Shown: positions 1 to 8,099 of the stretch, piece after piece
Numbering within the stretch: position 1 is the first letter of the stretch
Layout: each line of letters opens with the position of its first letter
DNA from: Ramlibacter sp.
GTDB taxonomy: Bacteria; Pseudomonadota; Gammaproteobacteria; Burkholderiales; Burkholderiaceae_C
Length of the DNA: 8,582 bases
Assembly: GCA_021156245.1 (NCBI GenBank)
Contig: JAJNBO010000138.1
Span: 1-8,582 of the forward strand
Direction: 5' to 3'
Made by a program: the position numbers and the translations under genes
The notes under the pieces: model-generated
What the model was told of the DNA's origin: nothing
The model's database searches: none
Seen by the model: only the letters and a program-made list of their open reading frames with translations

Positions 1-108
1 TTCAGCGGCGGACCCGACGCACTCGATGTTGCCGAGCTCCGCCAGGGTCTCGACCAGGCTGTCCCGGATCTGGGGCTGGTCCTCCACGATGAAAGCCTTG
101 AGCGGCAA
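1..108 (-). CDS. Response regulator receiver protein, N-terminal fragment (cut by window edge)
   Basis: The first 36 residues are visible and the gene continues past position 1. They read like the first beta strand and helix of a CheY-like receiver domain: LPLKAFIVEDQPQIRDSLVE, then TLAELGNIECVGSAAE. The acidic pair Glu9-Asp10 after the hydrophobic strand is the usual magnesium-binding site; the phosphorylated Asp and any output domain lie outside the window. The start is taken as TTG at 108-106 because a perfect GGAGG lies six bases upstream and no ATG is in frame; an ATT codon two codons earlier would sit directly against the ribosome site. The first strand resembles regulators common in Burkholderiales (MPLKAFIVED-type starts, from memory). 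No partner kinase is visible, so the signal is unknown. The receiver fold is fairly certain; the subfamily is not. Confidence 0.8.
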   Translation of the reverse strand, partial: MPLKAFIVEDQPQIRDSLVETLAELGNIECVGSAAE

Positions 109-180
109 TGCAATCCTCCGGACGCGCGAATCGACCACGCCGCCCCATTTTGCTCGCAAGACCTGCTGCGCGGGCGCGCG

Positions 181-1596
181 CTACAGGATGATGTCGGCCG
201 CAGTCAGGCCCGTGACGCCCGCCAGGTTGATCGTGAACTCGGCATCACGATCCTTGTCGGTGCTGCCGTACAGCACGCCGCCCGAGAAACGAAGCTGCCC
301 GGTCGCGTCGGCGCTGAAGTTCCGGCTGCCGAGGAACGAGAACGCCTGGTTGCCGGCCTTGACATCGTTGGCGTCGATGCCCGCGAGGTCGAGGCGGTCC
401 ATTCCGCTCACGTAGTCGAGCACCGTGTCCGTGCGGGTGGCCACGGTGCCGAGGTCCATCTTCTTGTTGAAATCGAAGACGTCGTTCCCCGCGCCGCCGG
501 ACAGCCTGTCCTTGCCCGCTCCGCCGGTCAGCACGTCGTTGCCGCCGCCGCCGGCCAGTTTGTTGTTCGCGCGGTTGCCGATGATCCGGTCATGGCCGCT
601 GCCGCCCGTGGCGTTCTCGATGATCGTGTCGTAGGCGATGGCGAGATTGTTCTGCCCCCGGTACACGTCCTCCGTGACGGTGTAGTTCGAGGGCACGCCC
701 AGGGCTTCCAGGACTTGCGCGTCTGTCTTGCGCTGCGCGATGGAGCTGAACTTGCCGGGGTTGAGGTTGATGACGCAGTCGAGCACCTGATTGCTGCAAT
801 CGATGGTGTCGATGCCGCCACCGTCCCAGATTGTCTCGAATAGCTCTTCGTTCTGAAGCCATTTGTGCGTGGTGTTGCCGCTGTGGGTGTCTGTATTCGC
901 GCCGTACAGGAATTGCAGCGCACGGATGTCCATCACCATCGGCGTCGACGGGTACAGCCAGTAAGCGTCAACGCTCACTCCGTTGTAGTCCCACACGACC
1001 ATCTCCGGCGCCACGCCATACGCCATCACGGTGTTGCCCACGTTGTTGAGGGAGGCCGGAAGGACGTTCTCGCCATCGAAGGGATGCTTGAGGCCCAGGG
1101 AATGGCCCATCTCGTGCATCATGGTCCAGAAGGCGCCCCCACCCGGCTTCCATTCGTCCGCCGTGTAGACGGCGAGCCGGTTGAACCACACGTCACCGGC
1201 GTAGTCCACCATGCTGACGTCGTCGATCAGGCCGTTCGACCACACGTAGTAGTCGGTGAAGGGCGCGTAGGCGTGCGCGGCGGCGGAGATCGAGCCCCAG
1301 GCGAAGGTGATGTCGCCGATGCGGGGCACCTCGACGAAATCCACGTTGCACACCGCCTCGATGGCGTCCATGACCGCACGCACCCCGCCTTTCTCGGCTG
1401 CGCCAAAGGCGCGAAACCCCGTTTCGTCGGCGTAGGCCGGCTTGGTCTGCGGGAAACTGTAGGTGATGCGAACGGCTTCCCCCACGCCGGCGGCGAACGA
1501 TTTGCCGCCTTCGGCTTGCGTGAAGTTCCATCGCCAGTCCTTGTGCCCGTTCATGTAGAACAGGAGGGCATCGAGAGGGTTGCTGGTGACAGCCAT
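181..1596 (-). CDS. Serralysin-like secreted zinc metalloprotease (M10B) with RTX repeats
   Basis: This 471-residue protein has the full serralysin layout. The catalytic domain (about 42-235) carries the zinc site HEMGHSLGLKH at 161-171 (His161, Glu162, His165, His171), followed by the Met-turn NTVMAYG with Met191 and Tyr193, the residue that contacts zinc in this family. The stretch MDIRALQFLYGAN (222-234) closes the domain. The C-terminal half is a calcium-binding beta roll with nonapeptides GGSGHDRII (331), GGGGNDVLT (349), GGAGKDRLS (358) and GGAGNDVFD (367), then a Peptidase_M10_C-type end finishing LTAADIIL. There is no N-terminal signal peptide, so export by a type I (ABC/MFP/TolC) system using the C-terminus is expected. 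No transporter or protease-inhibitor gene is in the window. CGGAG lies four bases before the ATG. The length matches serralysins (about 470-480 aa). Oddities are two cysteines, 267 and 274, in the start of the beta roll. The substrate is unknown. Confidence 0.93.
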   Translation of the reverse strand: MAVTSNPLDALLFYMNGHKDWRWNFTQAEGGKSFAAGVGEAVRITYSFPQTKPAYADETGFRAFGAAEKGGVRAVMDAIEAVCNVDFVEVPRIGDITFAWGSISAAAHAYAPFTDYYVWSNGLIDDVSMVDYAGDVWFNRLAVYTADEWKPGGGAFWTMMHEMGHSLGLKHPFDGENVLPASLNNVGNTVMAYGVAPEMVVWDYNGVSVDAYWLYPSTPMVMDIRALQFLYGANTDTHSGNTTHKWLQNEELFETIWDGGGIDTIDCSNQVLDCVINLNPGKFSSIAQRKTDAQVLEALGVPSNYTVTEDVYRGQNNLAIAYDTIIENATGGSGHDRIIGNRANNKLAGGGGNDVLTGGAGKDRLSGGAGNDVFDFNKKMDLGTVATRTDTVLDYVSGMDRLDLAGIDANDVKAGNQAFSFLGSRNFSADATGQLRFSGGVLYGSTDKDRDAEFTINLAGVTGLTAADIIL

Positions 1597-1628
1597 GGAA
1601 CTCCGGCGTTGATGGGCAGGTCGCCGGG

Positions 1629-1656
1629 ATTATGGAAGAGGCACTTGCGCTGGCGA
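1629..1656 (-). promoter_or_regulatory. Possible promoter of the metalloprotease gene
   Basis: CATAAT at 1634-1629 matches five of six bases of the sigma-70 -10 box and lies 16 bases after TCGCCA (1656-1651), which matches four of six bases of TTGACA. The predicted start near 1622 would give a leader of about 25 bases. The -35 overlaps the perfect palindrome GGCGATCGCC (1652-1661), which could be an operator or simply a common GC-rich palindrome. The preceding hsp20 terminator makes an independent promoter in this 77-base gap likely, but the match itself is modest. Confidence 0.35.
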
Positions 1657-1672
1657 TCGCCGTCGCCTACGG

Positions 1673-1709
1673 AAAAACCCCGGATCACCCAAATGTGCGA
1701 CCCAGGGTT
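1673..1709 (-). terminator. Intrinsic terminator of the hsp20 operon
   Basis: Read on the minus strand, AACCCTGGGTC (1709-1699) pairs with GATCCGGGGTT (1686-1676) as an 11-bp stem with two G-U wobbles and a 12-base loop. The RNA continues into a run of five U (1677-1673), of which the first two can close the stem. It lies 14 bases past the stop codon of the second hsp20 gene. This is the only textbook hairpin-plus-U-tract terminator seen in the window. Confidence 0.75.
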
Positions 1710-1723
1710 GTAATCATTCCCGC

Positions 1724-2032
1724 TTAACCCACCTGCACCTGGATGCGCCGGGGCCTGGCTTCCTCCGCTTTCGGAATGGTCAGGCGCAGCATGCCGTCGC
1801 GCAGTTGCGCCTCGATGCGCGAGGCATCGAGCTCGCGGCTCAGGGTGAACTGGCGGCGGTAGGTGGGGATCTGCGCCTCGCCATGCACCAGCTGCAGGTT
1901 CTCCGGCCCGGCGGTGGCGGCGGTGGCTTCCAGCACCAGGGTCTCGCCGTCGACGCGCACGTGCGGTTGCGGCGCCTGGTTCGTGCCGTTGGCTGGGGCG
2001 CTGGAAGAAGAGGTCTGGACTGCATTGCTCAT
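1724..2032 (-). CDS. Small heat-shock protein (Hsp20/alpha-crystallin family), short form
   Basis: This 102-residue protein is an ATP-independent holdase of the Hsp20 family, expected in the cytoplasm. The alpha-crystallin domain spans roughly 22-95. It includes VDGETLVLEA (27-36), the YRRQFTLSREL segment (58-68), and the family signature A-x-x-x-D-G-M-L at 75-82, followed by IPK. The C-terminal I-x-V motif is IQV (97-99), which in this family docks into a neighbouring subunit. The N-terminal arm is only about 22 residues of Ser/Ala/Asn/Gln-rich sequence with no hydrophobic helix, so the protein is shorter than a typical Hsp20 (about 140-150 aa). AAGGAG lies six bases before ATG. The gene starts 11 bases after the stop of the other hsp20 and shares its transcript; an intrinsic terminator follows. 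It may co-assemble with the longer partner (inference). Confidence 0.9.
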   Translation of the reverse strand: MSNAVQTSSSSAPANGTNQAPQPHVRVDGETLVLEATAATAGPENLQLVHGEAQIPTYRRQFTLSRELDASRIEAQLRDGMLRLTIPKAEEARPRRIQVQVG

Positions 2033-2043
2033 GGTCGTCTCCT

Positions 2044-2487
2044 TCAGTTCACTTCGATGCGGCGGGGCAGCGACGACTCGCGCTTGGCGACGCTGATGCG
2101 CAGCACGCCGTCACGGTAGTTGGCTTCCACGCGCCCGGCGTCCGCGTCCTCGGGCAGGCTCACCACCCGGCGGAAGGGGCCGGTGAAGCGCTCGTTGGCA
2201 TAGACGCTGGTGCGCTCGGCCGCCGGCGGCAGCGCGCTCTTGCGCTCGCCGGCGATCACCAGCAGTCCGCGGTCGACCGTGATCTCCAGCTTGTCGAGGT
2301 CGAGGCCGGGCGCCATGGCCTGGATCTCGATCGTGGTCGGCGTGGTGCCGACGTTCAGCACCGGGAAGCCGGCCCGGGAGCCGGAGCGGATGCTGGATCC
2401 GGTGGCGGGAAACACCTGGTCGAGCAGGGACTGCATGCGGTTGAGCTCCGCGAACAGGTCCGCGGAGGATCGGAACATGGAACTCAT
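2044..2487 (-). CDS. Small heat-shock protein (Hsp20/alpha-crystallin family)
   Basis: This 147-residue protein has normal Hsp20 length. The N-terminal arm (1-40) contains the amphipathic stretch LFAELNRMQSLLDQVF. The alpha-crystallin domain (about 41-138) includes FPVLNV, the APGLDLDKLEITV segment, LVIAGER, the FRRVVSLPEDAD strand and the signature A-x-x-x-D-G-V-L (122-129). The C-terminal I-x-V motif is IEV (144-146). These proteins bind unfolding clients under heat or other stress and hand them to DnaK/ClpB. The start at ATG 2487 is chosen because AAAGGAG lies seven bases upstream; the frame stays open to 2853, but that part lies inside the permease gene. It is the first gene of a two-gene heat-shock unit with a sigma-32-type promoter just upstream. 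I would not assign a numbered hsp or ibp symbol. Confidence 0.93.
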   Translation of the reverse strand: MSSMFRSSADLFAELNRMQSLLDQVFPATGSSIRSGSRAGFPVLNVGTTPTTIEIQAMAPGLDLDKLEITVDRGLLVIAGERKSALPPAAERTSVYANERFTGPFRRVVSLPEDADAGRVEANYRDGVLRISVAKRESSLPRRIEVN

Positions 2488-2522
2488 GGTCGTTCTCCTT
2501 TCGTCACGTTGGCGCGTTCCCG

Positions 2523-2551
2523 AATTAGGGACGCGCCCGCGCGGTTTCAAG
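2523..2551 (-). promoter_or_regulatory. Sigma-32 (RpoH) heat-shock promoter of the hsp20 pair
   Basis: CTTGAAA at 2551-2545 is a perfect match to the classical sigma-32 -35 box. After a 14-base spacer comes CCCTAATT at 2530-2523, matching CCCCATnT at five of seven fixed positions. The spacing is within the known range for RpoH promoters. The predicted start near 2516 gives a leader of about 29 bases ending in AAAGGAG. The -35 box overlaps the TGA stop codon of the upstream permease gene (2547-2549). The match and the heat-shock gene behind it support each other. Confidence 0.8.
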
Positions 2552-3302
2552 GGGCGAGCCAGCGGGCCAGGACGGCGGGAGCGGAGGAGGCGAGCAGCGC
2601 CACGCCGGTGAGCGACAGCAGGCCCAGCACGACCTTGCGGAAGCCCTGCTCGCTGATGCCGGCGTACAGTCGCGCACCCAGCAGGCTGGGCACCAGGATG
2701 GCGGGGGCCGCGATCGCGAACAAGGGCACCATGCCGGACGTGATGATGCCGGTGCCGACGTAGCTGGCGAAGGTCACCACCTGGATCGACAGGTTGAAGT
2801 TCTGGATGACCGATCGCTGCCGGTCCTTGTCGAAGCCGCGCATCGTGCACCACAGCGAGGGCGCGACGCCGCTGAAGCCGCCCAGGCCGCTCATCATGCC
2901 GCCGGCGGCCCCCGCCACCGCGTCACTGGCGCGGCCTCCGCGTACGCGCGGCAGGCGGTTGGCGAAGAACATCAGCGGACAGACGATCACCAGCATCAGG
3001 CCGAGGAGGAACTTGAACAGGGGCACGTCGAGTCGCGGCAGCAGCCACAGCCCGAGCGGCAAGCCGGCGAGGCCGCCGGCCAGGAACGGAAGCAGCGTGC
3101 GCCAGTCCCAGCCGCGCCGCACCGTGAAGGCTGCGATCACCTGGCCGGTGAGGGAGCCGAACACGGCCAGCGACGCCGCAAGGCGCGGCTCCAGCAGCCA
3201 CGCCCACAGCGCCATGGCCGTGAGCCCGAACCCGAAGCCGGAAAGGCCCTGCACGAAGCCGGCGAGCGCGGCTCCGGCGGCGACGATCAGAAAGACTTCC
3301 AC
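2547..3302 (-). CDS. TauE/SafE-family membrane permease (probable anion/organosulfonate exporter)
   Basis: This 251-residue, very hydrophobic protein has about seven to eight membrane segments and the two-fold repeated architecture of the TauE/SafE (DUF81) family. Gly-rich motifs head each half: GFVQGLSGFGFGL (15-27) and GAAGGMMSGLGGFSGVAP (131-148). Members are inner-membrane transporters linked to sulfite, sulfoacetate and similar anions; the substrate cannot be told here because no sulfur-metabolism gene is nearby. The only usable start is GTG at 3302, since an in-frame TGA lies at 3311-3309 and the next internal Met (30) would remove the first membrane segment. No good Shine-Dalgarno is seen: the nearest purine run, GGGGAT, lies within a palindromic repeat. 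The gene ends 59 bases before the hsp20 pair, and its last codons carry that unit's promoter. Confidence 0.85.
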   Translation of the reverse strand: MEVFLIVAAGAALAGFVQGLSGFGFGLTAMALWAWLLEPRLAASLAVFGSLTGQVIAAFTVRRGWDWRTLLPFLAGGLAGLPLGLWLLPRLDVPLFKFLLGLMLVIVCPLMFFANRLPRVRGGRASDAVAGAAGGMMSGLGGFSGVAPSLWCTMRGFDKDRQRSVIQNFNLSIQVVTFASYVGTGIITSGMVPLFAIAAPAILVPSLLGARLYAGISEQGFRKVVLGLLSLTGVALLASSAPAVLARWLAP

Positions 3303-3306
3303 GAGT

Positions 3307-3415
3307 CGTCATCCCCGCGGAGCGGGGATCCAGGGCTTCCATGCACCCGGATCCGGAAGCCCTGGATTCCCGCCTGCGCGGGAATGACGAAGTCACGCCT
3401 GCGCGGGAATGACGA
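3307..3415 (-). repeat. REP-like palindromic repeat cluster (two and a half copies)
   Basis: Arm A (3307-3340) and arm B (3355-3389) are inverted copies about 34-35 bases long around a 14-base centre, so the pair could form one long stem. Each arm is also a palindrome itself: A has ATCCCCGC/GCGGGGAT (3311-3318 with 3322-3329) and B has ATTCCCGC/GCGGGAAT (3366-3373 with 3378-3385). One base pair differs between them and is changed on both sides (C-G versus T-A). A third, truncated copy follows: 21 bases at 3371-3391 recur exactly at 3396-3416, offset by 25. Sequences beginning CGTCATTCCCGCG are widespread intergenic repeats in Burkholderiales and related bacteria (from memory). The cluster separates gcvP from the permease gene. 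There is no U-tract, so it is not a classical terminator, but it may shield the 3' end of gcvP mRNA. Strand is nominal. Confidence 0.85.
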
Positions 3416-3423
3416 ACAGCCGC

Positions 3424-6315
<2,892 letters not shown>

Positions 6316-6319
6316 CGGG

Positions 6320-6697
6320 TCAGGTCGTTTCCTTGACGAACTTGCGGTAGGCGGGCTCGTCCATCAGCACGTCGAACTCCGCCATGTCCTTGATCAGGAT
6401 CTTGAAGAACCAGCCGGTGCCCATCGGGTCCTTGTTGGCCAGCGACGGGTCGTTGCGCAGGTCTTCGTTGACTTCGGTCACTTCGCCGGCCACGGGCATG
6501 TAGATGTCGGCGGCGGCCTTGACGGACTCGACCACGCCGGACACTTCGCCCTTGGCGTAGGTGCGGCCCACCTCAGGCAGGTCCACGAACACCACGTCGC
6601 CCAGCGCATCCTGCGCGTGCACCGTGATGCCGACCACCGCCGCTTCGTGGTCCTCCAGCTGGATCCACTCGTGTTCGGGCGTGTACTTGACGGTCAT
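6320..6697 (-). CDS. gcvH: Glycine cleavage system H protein (lipoyl carrier)
   Basis: This 125-residue protein is the mobile carrier that shuttles the aminomethyl group from GcvP to GcvT and whose lipoyl arm is reoxidised by dihydrolipoamide dehydrogenase. The lipoylated residue is Lys60, within [20 protein letters not shown] (54-73), the standard H-protein motif. The start [11 protein letters not shown] and the central [12 protein letters not shown] are also typical, and the C-terminal GTGWFFKI is the conserved strand. Length is normal (E. coli 129 aa). AAGGAG stands seven bases before the ATG. It lies 23 bases after gcvT and four bases before gcvP, so the three are one operon. The lipoate ligase/transferase and L-protein needed for function are not in the window. 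Confidence 0.97.
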   Translation of the reverse strand: MTVKYTPEHEWIQLEDHEAAVVGITVHAQDALGDVVFVDLPEVGRTYAKGEVSGVVESVKAAADIYMPVAGEVTEVNEDLRNDPSLANKDPMGTGWFFKILIKDMAEFDVLMDEPAYRKFVKETT

Positions 6698-6720
6698 GGT
6701 TCTTCTCCTTCGGGGTGCGG

Positions 6721-7851
6721 TCAGCCGCGGTAATAACGTTGGGGGACGAAGGGCATGGGCGCCACTTCCATCGGCACGGGCTTGCCACGCACGATGGCGT
6801 TCAGCCGGGTGCCTGGCCTGGCATGGCCGGCGGTGACGTAGCCCATGGCCACGGGCTTGTCGATCGTCGGGCCGAGCAGCCCGCTCGTGACCTCGCCGAC
6901 CTTGTTGCCGGCCTCGTCCTGCAATTCGGTGTGTTCGCGCACGGGCACGCGCTCCAGCGCGACCAGCCCCACGCGCTTGCGCTGCAGCGGCTCCGTGCCA
7001 TCGAGCTGCGCCAGCACTTTCGCGGCGCCGGGGAAGTGGCCCGCGCGCTCGCCGCCGGGGCGGCGCACCTTCTGCATCGCCCAGTTCAGGCCGGCTTCCA
7101 CCGGCGTGGTGGTCGTGTCGATGTCGTTGCCGTACAGGCAGAGGCCTGCTTCCAGCCGCAGCGAGTTGCGCGCGCCCAGGCCGATCGGCTTGACCTCCGG
7201 CTGAGCGAGCAGGGCGCGGGCCAGCGCTTCGGCCTGCGCAGCAGGCACGGAGATCTCGAAGCCGTCCTCGCCGGTGTAGCCGCTGCGGGTGATGAAAAGG
7301 TCGGCGCCGTTCCAGTCGAACGCCGCGCCCGTCATGAACACCAGCTTCTCCACGCCGGGGACGACACGCTGCAATGCATCGACGGCTTTCGGCCCTTGCA
7401 GCGCGAGCAGGCCGCGGTCGGGCATGGGGATGACCTGGCAGCGCGCGCCGATGCGCTCCTGCATGTGCGCGATGTCACCCACCTTGCAGGCGCCGTTGAC
7501 GATGACGAAGAGGTCGTCGCCGCGATTGACGAACATCAGGTCGTCGATGATCGTGCCCTCGTCGGTGAGCAGCAGGCCGTAGCGCTGCTTGCCGGGCGCC
7601 AGGCCCATCACGTCCACGGGCATCAGCGTTTCGAAGGCAGCCGCGGCCTCGGGGCCGACCAGGCGCAGCTGCCCCATGTGCGAAACGTCGAACAGCCCGG
7701 CGGCGGTGCGGGTGTGATGGTGCTCGGCCATGAGGCCGGCGGGGTATTGCACCGGCATGGCGTAGCCGGCAAAGGGAACCATGCGCGCACCCAGTTCCAG
7801 GTGCAGGGCATGCAGGGGTGTCTTCTGTAGCTCTTCTTGAGGGGCGGACAC
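6721..7851 (-). CDS. gcvT: Aminomethyltransferase, T-protein of the glycine cleavage system
   Basis: With the chosen start this protein has 376 residues. It moves the methylene unit from the aminomethyl-lipoyl arm of GcvH to tetrahydrofolate and frees ammonia. Visible landmarks are TPLHALHLELGARMVPFAGY (11-30), LFDVSHMGQ (53-61), the IIDD segment with Asp103/Asp104 where the catalytic Asp of the family lies, RSGYTGEDGFEI (189-200), GLGARNSLRLEAG (224-236) and the C-terminal barrel from about 285. The start is GTG at 7851-7849 because GGAG stands five bases upstream and the protein then begins MSAPQEELQKTPLH, as GcvT proteins of related bacteria do (from memory). The frame also opens at GTG 7884, but that codon lies in the loop of a leader hairpin with no ribosome site. 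First gene of gcvTHP, directly controlled by the glycine riboswitch upstream. Confidence 0.96.
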   Translation of the reverse strand: MSAPQEELQKTPLHALHLELGARMVPFAGYAMPVQYPAGLMAEHHHTRTAAGLFDVSHMGQLRLVGPEAAAAFETLMPVDVMGLAPGKQRYGLLLTDEGTIIDDLMFVNRGDDLFVIVNGACKVGDIAHMQERIGARCQVIPMPDRGLLALQGPKAVDALQRVVPGVEKLVFMTGAAFDWNGADLFITRSGYTGEDGFEISVPAAQAEALARALLAQPEVKPIGLGARNSLRLEAGLCLYGNDIDTTTTPVEAGLNWAMQKVRRPGGERAGHFPGAAKVLAQLDGTEPLQRKRVGLVALERVPVREHTELQDEAGNKVGEVTSGLLGPTIDKPVAMGYVTAGHARPGTRLNAIVRGKPVPMEVAPMPFVPQRYYRG

Positions 7852-7910
7852 GCGGACTCCAACAGGCTTCGGGCCATCGTACACACGATGGAAGGGCCCG
7901 TGCTGTCCGC
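7852..7910 (-). promoter_or_regulatory. Riboswitch expression platform with the gcvT ribosome-binding site
   Basis: Between aptamer 2 and gcvT lies a hairpin: CCATCGT (7891-7885) pairs with ACGATGG (7880-7874) around a GTGT loop, and CGGG (7900-7897) with CCCG (7873-7870) can extend it over a bulge. No U-tract follows, so termination is unlikely. GCGGAC at 7910-7905, in the 3' core strand of aptamer 2, is fully complementary to GTCCGC at 7857-7852, the bases between GGAG and the GTG start. Pairing them would enclose the hairpin and occlude the start site; ligand-bound aptamer 2 should prevent it. The elements are seen in the sequence; the mechanism (translational control, opened by glycine) is inferred. 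Confidence 0.55.
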
Positions 7911-8082
7911 TTTACCTGAGAGATTCACCCGGCCTGCGCCGGGCTTGCTCCTTCGGTGGGTGGCTCGACTGCAGCCACCTCTCTCCAGCATGGAGGCGCC
8001 CCCGCGATGGGGGCGCTTGTCAGTCCTGGGTGCCTGAGCGTTGGTTCGCCTTCGGCGGCTTCCGGGGAAGCTCTCTCCTGAC
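7901..8082 (-). promoter_or_regulatory. Tandem glycine riboswitch (two aptamers)
   Basis: Aptamer 1 (8082-8019) is closed by GTCAG/CTGAC (P1) and contains GGAGAGAG, a GCTTC/GAAGC hairpin, the core GCCGAAG and CTCAGGCACCCAGGAC. Aptamer 2 (7990-7901) is closed by TGCTG/CAGCA and contains GGAGAGAGG, a GGTGGCT/AGCCACC stem, the core CACCGAAGGAGCAA, a CCCGGC/GCCGGG hairpin and CTCTCAGGTAAAGCGGAC. These cores match the glycine (gcvT) riboswitch class, whose tandem form binds two glycines. The position directly upstream of gcvT is the classical one; in most such cases glycine turns on the cleavage operon. Aptamer 1 is more divergent in the second core strand (CAGGCACCC instead of CAGGTAAAA). Confidence 0.95.
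7996..8016 (-). other. GC-rich hairpin between the two glycine aptamers
   Basis: GCGCCCCC (8016-8009) pairs perfectly with GGGGGCGC (8003-7996) across the five-base loop ATCGC, all eight pairs being G-C. It fills nearly all of the linker between P1 of aptamer 1 (ending 8019) and P1 of aptamer 2 (starting 7990). In the best-studied tandem glycine riboswitches the linker is short and single-stranded or pairs with the leader, so a separate stem here stands out. No U-tract follows, so it is not a terminator. Confidence 0.85.
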
Positions 8083-8089
8083 GGCGCGG

Positions 8090-8095
8090 ATTGTA
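8090..8095 (-). promoter_or_regulatory. Candidate -10 element of the gcvTHP operon
   Basis: TACAAT at 8095-8090 matches five of six bases of the sigma-70 -10 consensus. A start seven bases on (about 8083) would fall right at the first base of aptamer 1, giving a transcript that begins with the riboswitch. No good -35 is seen 16-18 bases upstream; the candidate there (CTGGTG-like) lies inside the 3' end of the TRAP permease gene and is poor. Read-through from that gene is the alternative. Confidence 0.5.
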
Positions 8096-8099
8096 GCCG

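Noticed and set aside
865..1713. Plus-strand open frame of 282 codons opposite the metalloprotease gene
   Set aside because: It is antisense to a gene with clear catalytic and RTX motifs and shows no domain of its own.
2488..2853. Upstream extension of the longer hsp20 to 269 residues
   Set aside because: The extra part overlaps the permease gene in another frame, has no Hsp20 similarity, and a strong ribosome site marks ATG 2487.
3307..3416. CRISPR array or terminator in the gcvP-permease gap
   Set aside because: The units are inverted as well as direct, with no regular unique spacers, and no U-tract follows; they fit REP-like palindromes better.
7852..7884. Longer gcvT start at GTG 7884 (11 extra residues)
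   Set aside because: The codon lies at the loop of a leader hairpin, lacks a Shine-Dalgarno, and the extra residues do not look like GcvT; GTG 7851 has GGAG at good spacing.
7870..7900. Leader hairpin before gcvT as an intrinsic terminator
   Set aside because: The stem is sound but the following bases are GAAGCC and there is no U-tract.
7623..8037. Short open frames on both strands across the riboswitch leader
   Set aside because: They run through structured aptamer RNA and gcvT, have no ribosome site, and give Arg/Pro/Ser-rich products.
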